64,000 nucleotides of DNA from Lepus europaeus (Eukaryota > Chordata > Mammalia > Lagomorpha > Leporidae), in the NCBI RefSeq assembly GCF_033115175.1, contig NC_084843.1:58692474-58756473 (forward strand), in the 5' to 3' direction. Below, piece by piece: positions 49,501 to 58,606 of the stretch. A program made the position numbers and the translations under genes. The notes under the pieces are model-generated. The model was not told where the DNA came from. It saw only the letters and a list, made by a program, of their open reading frames with translations, and did no database searches. Position 1 is the stretch's first letter; the number at the start of each line of letters is the position of its first letter.

Positions 49501-52500
49501 TTAACAATTTTTCAACTTTGTGATGATGTGAGAGTGATACACGTTCAGTAGAAACCAGACTGGATTTTGAATTTTGACCTTTTTCTTGCTAACTTACGCA
49601 GTCCAGTGCTCTCTTGTCACGCTCACGAGGGTAAACAGCCGGCACTTTGCAGTGTGGTCTGTGTAGTGCTTAGCGAGGATATTCAGTAGACAGGTGGATT
49701 CAGTGCATTTTCAACTTAGGATGAGTTTATTTAGACATAACCCCGCTGTAAAGTGAGGAGCATCTATATGTTTTTTAAAACCAACTTTTTTTTAAGATTT
49801 ATTTTATTGTATTTGAAAGGCATAGTGACCGTGAGGTGGAGTTGAGAGGGTCACAGAGAGAGAGTAAACAATCCACTGGTTCATTCCCCAAATGGCAGCA
49901 GTGGCTGGGGCTGGCCCAGGCTGAAGCCTGGAGCCTGGAACTCCATCTGCATTCGGCAGCAGGTTCCCAAGCACTTGGGCCATCTTCCACTGCTTTCTCA
50001 GGCACATTAACATTAGCAGGGAACTGGATGGGAAGTGGAGTAACGGCCTTGAACTGGCGCCCTTATGGGAGGCTAGCGTTGCAGGTGGTGGCTTAATCCA
50101 CTGTGCCACAACACCGCTCCCTAAACAAGCCACCTTTTAAGAAGTAGTTAAAATTTAAAGTTACCTGGAAAATTCATTTACATGGCTCATCTCATTGGTC
50201 AGTGATACTCGGTAAAGGGGAATCAAAAGGAGAAAATGCAGGGTTAAAGTCCAGAAAATAAAGAATAAAGCAAGAAAGTTGTGGTTGAAATCCCTTCTGT
50301 AGGGGGTGTAGTCATAGTCCCAAGTGGCTCCCAGTGCGGCTGACAGTGACAGCCGTGTGTCCTTCCAGTGTGCCTCATGTCCTGTACACAGACTCTTCCT
50401 CCCTTAGGATTCCGATTTCTCGTCTGCTCTCCTCTTTCTCGTTTCTGTTCACTTTCTTTTACTCTTGCTTCATTTCTTAGATTTACTTGTAGGCATTTCT
50501 TAACCCTGCAGTACACAGTTGAAGAGATAATAGATGTCCAGTTTAGAAATTTTCTAGGTGAATTCAATGCATTTTCTAGGTGGATTTGTGTACTTGTGTA
50601 CTTATGTCAGTTTTATTGCCCTGATTAAAGCAACTGGCTTTTCCTTGTTCATTTTCATTCAGTGGAGAGAATTGAGATGTGGAAGATAGTTTTATCCTTG
50701 AAAGCATTTTGCTGCCCCGTCCAAACATCCCAGATTTTAGAAATAACTCTGCAATATAAGCCAAAGAGTTACTACTTAATGAGCATTATCTGTCATTTCT
50801 ACTAAAGCAGCGTATCTTCTTCTAGTCGTAACAAAAGGTAAATGAGGACTTTTTCCCCTCCATTTCACTCAAGTGCTGGGCACATGGTAAGAGTTTAGCC
50901 CACATGAGGGACTGAGTTGAAATAACTTACGAAAATTTGTCCTTGGAAATAAAAACACAGTTTACAAGTGGTTTCTCCTTTCCTTTGACTGCAGGCAGCC
51001 GGTCTTCATCCAACTGCGGAGCAGATTGAGATGTTCGCCTACCACCTCCCTGACACGACGCTTTCCAACCTCATTGTAAGTGGCTGCACACTGTCCTGTC
51101 TCTTCTAAAAGTGTTGGCCTGTCTGACAGGTACAGTGTAACCTCATAGGCAAGACTGCGTAGCTTGCTTTTGTGAAGCTGCTGTTTGTAAACTTTATCTT
51201 GCAAGTGCAAACTTTCTTTCAAAATTTCCTGGGACTTTTGTCCTGAGGAATTTTCTTTCTGAGTGTCTCAGGTTGGGCAGGAAGTAGGGGAAATCTGTTG
51301 CCTTCAGGAGGCAGTGACTAAAGCAGACCTTTCTAGAAGTTTCTTAGGAAGTGCATATTGTCTTTAGTAGACGTGAGCACTTTATTCATACCCAGCTAGG
51401 TAGTCCAGTAATTTCATGTATCTGTTTTCTCCCAGGATATTTTTGTTGACTTTTCACAAGTTGATGGGCAGTATTTTGTCTGCAATATGGATGATTTTAA
51501 ATTTTCTGCAGAGTTGATACAGCATATTCCACTAAACCTACGAGTGAGGTATGTGTTCTGCACAGCCCCTATCAACAAGAAGCAGCCTTTTGTCTGCTCG
51601 TCTCTGTTACAGGTAAGCCTGCATCTTTGTGATACTTTGAGTAGACTCAGGGTGATGCAGTTTCCTCAGCAGTTATTTGAGATTAAGACTGTATATTATA
51701 GACTGTAAATATATGAATAGAATGCTATTCTTTTTTTTTTTTTTTTTTAAGTGGGAAGCACTTTGTATTTGGGTTTATAACCTTTGTAAAGTAATGAAAA
51801 CACAAATATTTAAACATTTTTAGGAAGGGACTTTGGCTGATGACGCAGTTTTTCCCTTTGTGGTTTGGGGTGCTGGTATTATTATTTGGAAGGGGAGGGG
51901 TGCCGGGCTCCCAGTGACAACAGTATTCAGTGTTCTTAACTATCAGGCGCTGAGCTGGGGGGTGCTGTGGCTCCTGAAGAGCACGAAATCTGGTTGGGGC
52001 CAGAAAGCGCAGTGCAGCCTGAGTTTCACCCCCACCCTTTTGTACCTATTGCCTGAGCTTGGCACATTCTCTCCACCCCACCAGATACAAGGTCACTTCC
52101 TCTCAATCTTTTCCTGACTCATTGAGGTTTGTTGCCAACCTAGCCTTAGCCTTCTGTATGCCAACTCCATTCTCATCAAATCTGTTTCCTAATTAAATAC
52201 TTTGCCTTTGTGAACCAAATTGGAACATAAGATGGGTTACATGTGGCTACCCTCCAGCCCTGGTTCTCCTCAGTAACTACAGTTAGCAGTTTCTGTGCTG
52301 ACCCTTCGCGGAGCGTTCACCTGCACATGTGTTCATGTCGAAATTCTGGTGTTGTTGTTTGGGCGTGTTTTCTTGTGAGCGTTTTCATAACAAATTATTC
52401 TGCAGCTTGCCTTCTTTTCCTCTTCACAATTTGTTTTAGAGGTCTTCCATGTCCAGATATTTACCTAGAAAACTTGTTTCTTAGAACTGGGTTTGTGAGA

Positions 52501-55500
52501 GAGTTAGCTGCCATAAGATTGATGATGATGGAATAGTTTTTATTTTAGTTTATTTCTTTAAGAAGTATTTACTTTTTATTTGAAAGGCAAAATTACAAAG
52601 AGACAGCAAGGTTTCATCCACTAGTTTACTCCCCAAATGGCCATACCAGCAAGGATGAGGCCAGATGGGAGCCAGGAGCCAAGAGCCAGTAATTTCATGT
52701 GGCTCTCCTGTGTGGGAAGCAAGGACCTAAACACATTTTCTGCTGCTTTTCCAGACACATTAACAGGGAGTGTATCAGAAATGGAGTGGTCAGGATTTGA
52801 GTCCGTACTCAAATGGATGAGTACAGGAGTATTTCAGGCTGTGGCTTACCCTGTGCCACAATGCCAGCCCCAGTGATGGGACAGCTTTAAGGTGCTGTAA
52901 ACTGACCCAGCAGAGCCTGTTCCCCTGGCCTTGACCCCATGTATACCACCCATCTAGCAGCTATACTAACAAAGCAGAGACGCTACTAAAAGCCACCACG
53001 TGTTTGGAACAGTTCAGGTCAACAGATGATTGTGTTTGCTGTTTAAAGATCAGGAGGTGAAATAGAGAGGTGGTTTCGTTTTTGTCTTGGTCTCCATCAT
53101 TGTTGAATTCTAAACGGGCCCAGTCCCATAATGGCCTCTGATGTCCCTCAGGACTCTTTGAAACTGCTCCTCAGAGCTGCTTTAGGGCCATCTGCTGGGT
53201 GGTGGCCTTGGGACAGGTGGGCATCTCTCCCTGCCCTCACTGGGCAGCTCCTCACTTAACCCTTTAACATACTGGTCGTTTACTACTTGTTTGAAGCCAG
53301 AAGTAATTACATGTAACAGAAGAGCTCCTGCTTGGCGTTTCCTGCTTAGCAACTTAGCATCGGCACACTTCTGTCCTCGATGGCTGTTCTGCTTGACGTT
53401 GACTACTTAACACCAGGCTCAGTAGAGTAAAATCTTAGCATTCCTTAACTACAGTTAATCTGAAATTGTCCTGCCTCTGATGTATTAATCTTGATTAGAT
53501 TAAACTTTGAGAGATAATTTTCCCTAAGTAGAAAATAAACCATTTGAAATCTTTATGCTTGAAGCTAAAGATTTTATTTTATTTTGTTGTTTAAGATTTA
53601 TATATTTTTTTTATTTGCAAGGCAGAGAGAGACAAACAGAGATCTCTCATCTGCTATTTCACTCCCCAGATGCACCCAACAACCAGGGATGAAGCCACAA
53701 CTGAGGAACTCAGTCTGGGTCCCCCATATGGATGGCAGGGACTCAGATATTTTAGCCATCACCTCTGTCTCCCAGGATACACATCAACAGGAAGCTGGAA
53801 CTGGGAGCAGAGGTGGGACATTTGAACCCAGGCACTTTCCTGGAATGCAGGCACACCAAGTGCCGGCCCCTAAAGATTTTAAAATCTTATTTGATGAATT
53901 TTAACATGCCAGGTGTTCCTGTCTTCTGTAGTACAGGTGATGTGTAACAATGCCCAATGTTTTCTGGGGTGTAGCATGGTTTTCAAAGCACATTCCCCAA
54001 CAATTTCTTGTGATTCAAGATGGAGAATAAGGGGACTGGCATTGTGGCACAGAGGGTTAAGACACGACTTGTGGTGCCGGCATCCCATATGGACACCAGT
54101 TCATGTCCTGGCTGTTCCACTTCTGATCCAGTTCCCTGCTAATGCACCTGGGGAAGCAGCAGAGATGGTCCAGGTTCTTGGGCCCCTGCCACCCATGTGT
54201 ATGACCCAGAAGAAGCTCCTGGCTTCAGCCTGGCTCGGTCCTGGCTGTTATGGCCTTTTGGGGCATGAACTAGTAGATGGAAGATCTCTCTTTCTCTCTC
54301 TTCTATGTGCCTCTCCCTTTCTCTCGGCCTTTCCAATCAATCAATAATTTTTTTTTTTTTTTTTTTTGATGAGCCTCTCATCAACATGAAAACTGTGTAG
54401 AAAATAAATCTGACATTAGGTTACATATTGTCAAAACTAAGGACATATCTTCTTTCTTTCTTTTTTTTTTTTTTTTTTTTGCTAGGTTAGAGAGAGAGAG
54501 AAAGGTCTTCCTTTTTCTGTTGGTTCACCCCTCAAGTGGCCGTTCCAGCCGGCGTGCTACGCCGATCTGAAGCCAGGAGCAAGGTGCTTCCTCCTGGTCT
54601 CCCATGCGGGTGCAGGGCCCAAGTACTTGGGCCATCCCCAACTGCCTTCCTGGGCCACAGCAGAGAGTTGGACTGAAAGAGAAGCAACCGGAGCCCCTAC
54701 CGGGACTAGAACCTGGGGTGCCGGCGCCGCAGGCAGAGGATTAGCCTAGTCAGCCACGGTGCCGGCCCCTAAGGACATATTTAAAAAAAAAAAAAAGATG
54801 GTTGATGTGCTGGTCTCAAGTTACTGATGAGGAACCTGAAGCACTAAAAGCCACATAGCTAGTAGGAGACAAAGTCAAAGTCAAGTGGCCTCACACCATG
54901 CCGCATCAAAGTTTCTTCAGGACCAGGCATTTGGTGCAGCAGTTAAGATGCTGCGTGGGACATTCACACCCTTCCTGGGAAGCAGCAGGGGTGGCTCAAG
55001 TAGCTGGATCCCTGACACCCATATAGGAAACCTGGCTTGAATCTGGGCTCAGCTTCGACTGGACCCAGCTCCAGCTGTTGTCCGCATTTGAGGAGTGACC
55101 AGGCAGATGGGAAGGAGATCCCGTGTGTGTGTGTGTGTGTGTTTCTCTCACTCTTTGAATCTCTGGCCTTTAAAATAAAATGAAAACAAATAAAATTTTT
55201 AAAAGGTTCCTTGTAATAAGGGAGGCCATTAACAATAAAGAGAAAATTAAGCTCTCATTTGAGGTTATGGAACTATTATATGATGAGGCAGAAATAGGTG
55301 TCTTAAGGCATCAAATATTCAGATATAAGAGTTAACAGATTTCAACCCTGAAGAGTTAATCCTTGCACAACTTCTGATTACCATGGCTTGGAAAAAGAAG
55401 AAAGTCATCCTTTATATTTATTTATATTTATTTATTTATTTTTGACAGAGACAGAGAGAAAGGTCCTCCTTTTTCTGTTGGTTCACCCCCCAAGTGGCCA

Positions 55501-57135
55501 TTACGACCAGTGTGCTGCACTGATCTGAAGCCAGGTGCCAGGTGCCTTCTCCTGGTCTCCCATGCAGGTGCAGGGCCCAAGGACCTGGGCCATCCTCCAC
55601 TGCCTTCCCAGGCCACAGCAGAGAGCTGGTCTGGAAGAGGAGCAACCGAGACAGAACCCGGTGCCCCAACCAGGACTAGAACCCGGGATGCCGGCGCCGC
55701 AGGCAGAGGATTAGCCTATTGAGCCACAGCTTTTTATATTTTTTTAGGCAGAAATGTCTATAAATTTATAAAGTATTAATGTTCTTGAAGATATGGAAAA
55801 GTTTCGAGGAGGAAAGAAATCAGCCTGTTTATTGAAACACAACCACAGTTAACGTTTATTGTGGTTTTTTTCTTTTTCTTTGTAATCACAGACTTAAGGG
55901 AATTCTGATTCTTATACCAAAATTTTCTTTTTTTTTCCTCTCAGTTTGCCAGGCAGTTCAGCAGGAATGAGCCCCTGACCTTTGCTTGGTTACGCAGATA
56001 CATCAAATGGCCTTTACTTCCGCCTAAGAATATTAAAGAGCTCATGGATCTTGAAGCTATCCACGACGTCTTGGATCTTTACCTGTGGCTAAGGTACCAA
56101 ATCAAAGGTTCCGAGGTTTTTTTTTCCTCTTCCAAATTAGGCACCTATTTGCAAGGTGTTCTGTATTATGTTTACTGCTCAGAAGGTAGTTGAGTGTGGC
56201 TTATGTGCACCATTCCAGAATTGACTTAGTGATGATGCTGGTTAGGGTAGCAAGATGAGAGGCTGCACCAGAGCCTACCTGCTCATAGTGGTCTCGGGAC
56301 CAGAGGTGCTGGTATCCCCTGGGAGCTCGTCAGCATAGAATCTCAGGCCCGTCCCGGGCGTATTCAGAATCTGCATCTTAGCAGGCTCCCTGGTCGCTTC
56401 GCTTGTGGATTCACATTTGAGAAGCCATGTTCTGGAGCAGGGCTTCTCAAAGGAGGGCCATGTCCCCCTCAGACATCAGAATCACTTGAGACACATGTGC
56501 TGGCCCACCCTCATAGTGACATGCTCCTCAGGTGTGTTGGGGCAGAAATGAAGGGTGAGCAGAGGCACTGGGCACAGTTTATTTTAAAAATAATAATAAC
56601 ATGTATAATTGATCCCCTTCAAGATGTAGGGTATGTCATTGAAATCAATCCAGCAATCTGACAAGAGCTGGTGCTATGATGTACTATGTCTTTCCTCAGC
56701 TACCGATTCATGGACATGTTTCCAGATGCCAGCCTCGTCCGTGACCTCCAGAAAGAACTAGATGGCATTATCCAAGAAGGGGTACACAACATCACCAAAC
56801 TGATTAAAATTTCTGAGACGCAAAAGCTGTTGAATTTGGAGAGCTGCTCTCCAGGGAGCCCGTCACGCTTGGCAGGAACCTTGAAGGGCCAAGCTCGGAG
56901 GACTCGTGGCACCAAAGCCGTGGGGAGTAAAGCTGCTGAGCCACCCAGCCCTGACGCAGGAGGGGTGCCCTTGACCTCCAGACTGGTGCAGCAAGGGCTC
57001 CTCACTCCAGACATGCTGAGGCAGCTGGAGAAGGAGTGGCTGACGCGACAAACTGAGGCTGGCAAAGAGAGAACGGAGTATGGGACTTACGCAAAAGGGA
57101 CACGAAGAAAGAAGAAGGAACCTAATTCTGATTAG
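30736..57135 (+). CDS. SUPV3L1: SUPV3L1, ATP-dependent RNA/DNA helicase SUV3, mitochondrial (15 coding exons)
   Basis: SUV3 is the helicase of the mitochondrial degradosome; it unwinds RNA with ATP and works with PNPase (PNPT1) in the matrix. The exons join in frame: 274, 78, 108, 115, 169, 112, 78, 92, 181, 94, 220, 81, 177, 149 and 436 nt, 2364 nt in all, giving 787 residues, about the size I recall for the human protein. The N-terminus is Arg/Ala-rich with few acidic residues, as in a mitochondrial targeting peptide. Walker A GPTNSGKT is at residues 208-215, the DExH-type box DEIQ at 292-295, and motif [10 protein letters not shown] at 467-474. The C-terminus is basic ([12 protein letters not shown]). 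The start is the ATG of [10 protein letters not shown]; the frame is open further upstream but has no other in-frame ATG near it. All coding exons are uninterrupted, so the gene looks functional. Identity is secure; splice sites were placed by eye. Confidence 0.96.
31827..32045 (-). mobile_element. C-SINE (intron 1)
   Basis: Reverse: TTTTATTTATTTGAAAGAGAG through GCATTTGCCTCCTAGGGTG; diverged. Confidence 0.8.
32046..32737. other. SUPV3L1 intron 1 sequence, no feature seen
   Basis: Mostly unique-looking intronic DNA without recognised exon or repeat. Confidence 0.4.
32738..33164 (-). mobile_element. C-SINE with a GA-rich expansion (intron 1)
   Basis: Reverse element whose consensus start appears twice (32742-32808 and 32930 on), separated by about 120 bases of GAGAGG-type purines. 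Confidence 0.85.
32809..32930 (+). repeat. Polypurine (GA/GGGA)n tract
   Basis: About 120 nearly pure purine bases on the + strand inside a SINE. Confidence 0.9.
33165..33450 (-). mobile_element. C-SINE (intron 1)
   Basis: Reverse: TTTTTATTTGAAGGGTGACAAAG to GCACCACGACGCCTGCCC. Confidence 0.85.
33540..33720 (+). mobile_element. Old L1 3'-end fragment (intron 1)
   Basis: TTATTTTAGATTGTGATAAG, GTATTCACGCTGTTGTAGAAC and CATTAAACAGTTCCCCGTT match the order of an ancient L1 3' end. Confidence 0.6.
34180..34295 (-). mobile_element. C-SINE head fragment (intron 1)
   Basis: Reverse: CTTTTCCCAGGCCGTTAGCAG to GCTAACCCATTGTACCC. Confidence 0.75.
35014..35328 (-). mobile_element. C-SINE (intron 1)
   Basis: Reverse: poly(T), AAAGATTTATTTCTTTATTTG, to CACCACAGTGCTGGCCCC; flanked by CTAGTACTCTT on both sides. 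Confidence 0.93.
35413..35746 (-). mobile_element. C-SINE (intron 1)
   Basis: Reverse: TTTAAGGATTTATTTTTATTT to CCCCACAGCACCGGTCCC. Confidence 0.9.
36302..36379 (+). CDS. SUPV3L1: SUPV3L1 coding exon 2
   Basis: Acceptor TTCTAG, donor GTAAGG, 78 nt. Encodes [19 protein letters not shown] and the start of the next segment, in the N-terminal domain. Confidence 0.93.
36696..36803 (+). CDS. SUPV3L1: SUPV3L1 coding exon 3 (GC donor)
   Basis: Acceptor TTCCACAG, 108 nt, encoding [17 protein letters not shown] and the following residues. The frame to exon 4 (CFSAAHVDDLF) is kept only if the intron starts at GCAAGT, so this is a GC-AG intron. Confidence 0.92.
37430..37578 (-). mobile_element. C-SINE fragment (intron 3)
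   Basis: Reverse: TTTTTTTATTTATTTGAAAGAG then a shortened body; the rest is deleted. Confidence 0.7.
37861..37975 (+). CDS. SUPV3L1: SUPV3L1 coding exon 4
   Basis: Acceptor GCCTTTCAG, donor GTTAGT, 115 nt. Encodes [19 protein letters not shown] through RIPPN, just before the helicase core. Confidence 0.93.
38002..38302 (-). mobile_element. C-SINE (intron 4)
   Basis: Reverse: TTTTTTTAAAGCTATATTTATTT to CCCCACAGCGCTGGCCCCC, with an internal deletion around 38140. Confidence 0.9.
39290..39624 (-). mobile_element. CSINE2-type SINE (intron 4)
   Basis: Reverse full-length copy ending GCCACGGCGCCGGC; AACTTATTTTTATT duplicated on both sides. The low divergence suggests it is young. Confidence 0.95.
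39903..40071 (+). CDS. SUPV3L1: SUPV3L1 coding exon 5 (Walker A)
   Basis: Acceptor TATCCTAG, donor GTCAGT, 169 nt. Carries the ATP-binding motif GPTNSGKT (residues 208-215) and the segment [19 protein letters not shown]. Confidence 0.94.
40072..41710. other. SUPV3L1: SUPV3L1 intron 5
   Basis: No SINE. 40200-40400 may be an old DNA-transposon or similar repeat (unassigned). The remainder looks unique. Confidence 0.4.
41711..41822 (+). CDS. SUPV3L1: SUPV3L1 coding exon 6
   Basis: Acceptor ATTCTAG, donor GTATGT, 112 nt. Encodes [19 protein letters not shown] through [11 protein letters not shown], including the helicase Ia/Ib-type segments. Confidence 0.93.
42200..42760 (+). mobile_element. 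Possible old L1 3'-UTR remnants (intron 6)
   Basis: AT-rich text such as CTATTAAACGATATTTAGATTG and TCCAGTGCCACAGTGAACTTC has the flavour of old L1 tails; low certainty. Confidence 0.4.
43255..43500 (+). mobile_element. MIR SINE (intron 6)
   Basis: CAGAGTGGTCAGAGGGCGGAC, ACTATGTGGCCTCAGGCAAAT, CTTAAAATGGAGATAATAC and GTTGTGAGGATTAAATG follow the MIR consensus order. Confidence 0.88.
43594..43671 (+). CDS. SUPV3L1: SUPV3L1 coding exon 7 (DEIQ box)
   Basis: Acceptor TTTTAAG, donor GTGGGT, 78 nt. Encodes [24 protein letters not shown] (292-295) is the Walker B/motif II of this helicase family. Confidence 0.94.
44726..44817 (+). CDS. SUPV3L1: SUPV3L1 coding exon 8
   Basis: Acceptor TTTGCAG, donor GTACTA (a weak donor), 92 nt. 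Encodes [18 protein letters not shown] through TTGEEVE. Confidence 0.92.
45210..45492 (-). mobile_element. C-SINE (intron 8)
   Basis: Reverse: AGACATTTATTTATTTACTTATT to GTTGTGCTGAATGCCCATCCC. Confidence 0.85.
45548..45760 (+). mobile_element. MIR SINE (intron 8)
   Basis: GGGATGTAGTGGAAGAAACTT to TTCATAAAATGGAAATAAC follows the MIR order, diverged. Confidence 0.6.
45886..46196 (+). mobile_element. C-SINE (intron 8)
   Basis: AGGGCTGGTGTTGTGGTGC head to an AAATAAATGAAATAAATG tail. Pairs with the reverse SINE at 46255. Confidence 0.9.
46255..46552 (-). mobile_element. C-SINE (intron 8)
   Basis: Reverse: TTTTAAAAGAGATTTGTTTATTT to TTCCACAACACAGGCC, diverged. Confidence 0.85.
46650..46830 (+). 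CDS. SUPV3L1: SUPV3L1 coding exon 9
   Basis: Acceptor TTATTGTAG, donor GTAATT, 181 nt. Encodes [20 protein letters not shown] through AVIYGSLPP, the start of the second RecA-like domain. Confidence 0.94.
47365..47458 (+). CDS. SUPV3L1: SUPV3L1 coding exon 10
   Basis: Acceptor TGTTTTAG, donor GTAAGT, 94 nt. Encodes [20 protein letters not shown] followed by [10 protein letters not shown], helicase motif V. Confidence 0.94.
47815..48160 (+). mobile_element. C-SINE (intron 10)
   Basis: GGGGCTAGTGCTGTAGTGTAG head, (TC)n and an AAATAAATAAATAAATC tail; ACTATTAAAAG on both sides. Confidence 0.93.
48215..48542 (-). mobile_element. C-SINE (intron 10)
   Basis: Reverse: AGAATATTTATTTATTTATTTA to GTACCACTATGCCAGCCCC. 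Confidence 0.87.
48590..48710 (+). mobile_element. Old L1 3'-end fragment (intron 10)
   Basis: TTGTTGAAGTATAATTTACATA and GTGGTTTTCACCGTATTAC match the 3' end type of ancient L1s. Confidence 0.65.
48870..49089 (+). CDS. SUPV3L1: SUPV3L1 coding exon 11 (motif VI)
   Basis: Acceptor GTATTTCAG, donor GTAAGG, 220 nt. Encodes [20 protein letters not shown] through [11 protein letters not shown], the arginine-finger motif VI, to RPVEPIK. Confidence 0.94.
49792..50122 (-). mobile_element. C-SINE (intron 11)
   Basis: Reverse: TTTAAGATTTATTTTATTGTA to CACTGTGCCACAACACCG. Confidence 0.9.
50995..51075 (+). CDS. SUPV3L1: SUPV3L1 coding exon 12
   Basis: Acceptor GACTGCAG, donor GTAAGT, 81 nt. Encodes [20 protein letters not shown] then TTLSNLI. 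Confidence 0.94.
51436..51612 (+). CDS. SUPV3L1: SUPV3L1 coding exon 13
   Basis: Acceptor TCTCCCAG, donor GTAAGC, 177 nt. Encodes [20 protein letters not shown] through [11 protein letters not shown]. Confidence 0.94.
52250..52540 (+). mobile_element. Possible old L1-like fragment (intron 13)
   Basis: CTTTTCCTCTTCACAATTTG and GGTCTTCCATGTCCAGATA suggest an old L1 tail; weak. Confidence 0.35.
52541..52872 (-). mobile_element. C-SINE (intron 13)
   Basis: Reverse: TTAGTTTATTTCTTTAAGAAG to GTGCCACAATGCCAGCCCC. Confidence 0.87.
53588..53874 (-). mobile_element. C-SINE (intron 13)
   Basis: Reverse: TTTAAGATTTATATATTTTTT to CACCAAGTGCCGGCCCC; AAAGATTTTA repeated on both sides. Confidence 0.87.
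54030..54366 (+). mobile_element. C-SINE (intron 13)
   Basis: GGGGACTGGCATTGTGGCAC head to the AATCAATCAATAA region and a T run. Confidence 0.88.
54460..54770 (-). mobile_element. CSINE2-type SINE (intron 13)
   Basis: Reverse: poly(T), TTAGAGAGAGAGAGAAAGG, to AGCCACGGTGCCGGCCCC; CTAAGGACATAT on both sides. Confidence 0.94.
54795..54895 (-). mobile_element. MIR fragment (intron 13)
   Basis: TTACTGATGAGGAACCTGAAG and CACATAGCTAGTAGGAGACAA are the reverse of the MIR centre. Confidence 0.75.
54920..55205 (+). mobile_element. C-SINE, diverged (intron 13)
   Basis: GACCAGGCATTTGGTGCAGC head, shortened body, a (GT)n run at 55121-55142 and an A-rich tail. Confidence 0.82.
55412..55730 (-). mobile_element. 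CSINE2-type SINE (intron 13)
   Basis: Reverse: (TTTA)n, TTTTTGACAGAGACAGAGAG, to TTGAGCCACAGC; TTTATATTT on both sides. It lies 215 bases before exon 14. Confidence 0.92.
55945..56093 (+). CDS. SUPV3L1: SUPV3L1 coding exon 14
   Basis: Acceptor CCTCTCAG, donor GTACCA, 149 nt. Encodes [20 protein letters not shown] through VLDLYLWL, in the C-terminal SUV3 domain. It follows the largest late intron (4.3 kb), which is full of SINEs. Confidence 0.93.
56280..56520 (-). mobile_element. MER5-type DNA transposon remnant (intron 14)
   Basis: GGGACCAGAGGTGCTGGTATC, CAGAATCTGCATCTTAGCAGG and GGGCTTCTCAAA resemble the non-autonomous hAT MER5 family, apparently one and a half copies. Orientation is tentative. 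Confidence 0.6.
56700..57135 (+). CDS. SUPV3L1: SUPV3L1 coding exon 15 and stop
   Basis: Acceptor CTTTCCTCAG; 436 nt including the TAG stop at 57133-57135. Encodes [20 protein letters not shown] and then a Ser/Pro/Thr-rich, probably disordered tail ending in a lysine/arginine cluster. Confidence 0.95.
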
Positions 57136-57200
57136 CTTTTGTGTTTTTTTTTTTTTTAATTTTGCAAATAAAATCTATTTTAAATCTTTTACCCTTATTA
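57136..57200 (+). terminator. SUPV3L1: SUPV3L1 3' UTR and polyadenylation signal
   Basis: A very short 3' UTR. The canonical AATAAA is at 57167-57172, about 32 bases after the stop, preceded by a run of T. Cleavage is expected near 57185-57200; the exact site is inferred. Confidence 0.8.
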
Positions 57201-57357
57201 TTTACTGCCTGCAACAGTATTGGGGCTGTCTCATAAGGAGTTTTCTTGGCACAGAAAATTAACTCTAAGAAGTGACTAAAGTGCTGTTTTGTTTCAAATT
57301 AAAAAAAAAAAAACTAGGATGTCTTAGAGATTTTTAAAATAACTTTTATAATGACCA

Positions 57358-57653
57358 TTTTAAAAAAATATTTGTTTATTTGAAAGAGTTAGAGAGAGAA
57401 AGAGAGACAGAGAAAGGGAGATCTTCTATCTGCTGATTCACTCCCCAGATGGCCACAATTACCAGGACTGGGCCAGGCTGAAGCCAGGAGCTTCATCCGG
57501 GTCTCCCACATGGGTGCAGGGGCCCAAGGACATGGGCCTTCTTCTACTGCTCTCCCAGGTGCATTAGCTGGATCGGAAGTGGAGCAGTGCCCTTAGGGGA
57601 TACCAGCGCTGCAGGCCAAGCTTTAACCCACTGAGCCACAGCACCAGCCCCTA
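57358..57653 (-). mobile_element. C-SINE
   Basis: Reverse: TTTTAAAAAAATATTTGTTTA to GAGCCACAGCACCAGCCCC; ATAATGRCCATTT on both sides. Confidence 0.9.
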
Positions 57654-57789
57654 TAATGGCCATTTGTCCATAGTACTAAGTGTACCATAAGGAACTCTGC
57701 ATGTCAGTAAAACAGCTTGGTGAGTTGTTGGCGTTTCTTTTGCCACTGCTGAGGATGTCATAGCTGGAATTCTTTGACCAGCATCGCTG

Positions 57790-58000
57790 CCTGTTAGGTC
57801 CATGTACCAGAGGCTATTCTAAGTGCTGGAAAGGGACTGTAAGCAAGACACATTCCTGCCCTCAAGAAGTTCACAGGGGAGACAGGAACAAGGTGACAGA
57901 TAAAGCCAGCTCCATGAGGGCAGAGGTTGTTGTCTGTCTAGTTCACTGACACATCTACAATGTGTGGAGCATGGTAGAAGCAGAGTCAGTGTAGGAAAAC
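57790..58000 (+). mobile_element. L2 3'-end fragment
   Basis: CATTCCTGCCCTCAAGAAGTT and CTCCATGAGGGCAGAGGTTG are in the order of the LINE-2 3' end. Confidence 0.75.
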
Positions 58001-58282
58001 TGATATCATTTTGGAGATAAATCGTGGAAGGAAGGGGAGAGTAAGGGAGAATGACATGTGGTTGCAGTGGGCTCTTAGGGACCCGGTGACTGTCTCTTGT
58101 CCAAAGGCCAGTCTGATGCATTTGTATCCAATAGAGTTTCAGCCCTGGTTAGAAGCATAGATAAAAGGATTTTTAAAGATGTGAGCAGTGGAAGTTGGGT
58201 AGACTTGGTTCAGCCTCTCTCAAAAATACCAGTTTTGTGACTTGGCCCTCTCTGGACTGGGTCTCCACATCGGAAGAAAATA

Positions 58283-58606
58283 GATGGGCCAGCACTGTGG
58301 CGCAGCAGGTAAGCTGCACCTGTAGGGCTGGCATCCCAAGTGGGTACCAGTTTGCGTCCCAGCTGCCCCGCTTCCATTCTAGCTCCCTGGTGGTGTACCT
58401 GGGAAAGTAGTGCAGGAGGGCCCAAGTTCTTGGGCCCCTGCCTCCCATGTGGGAGGCCTGGAGGAAGCTCCTGGCTCCTAGCTTTGGACTAGCCCAGCTC
58501 CGGCCATTGTAGCCATTAGGAGAATGAACCAGTTGATGGAAGAATCTCTCTGTCTCTTCTCTCTTTGAATTAAATAAGTAAATCTTTTTAAAAAAGAAAT
58601 AAAGAA
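58283..58606 (+). mobile_element. C-SINE
   Basis: ATGGGCCAGCACTGTGGCGC head to the AATTAAATAAGTAAATC tail. Confidence 0.9.
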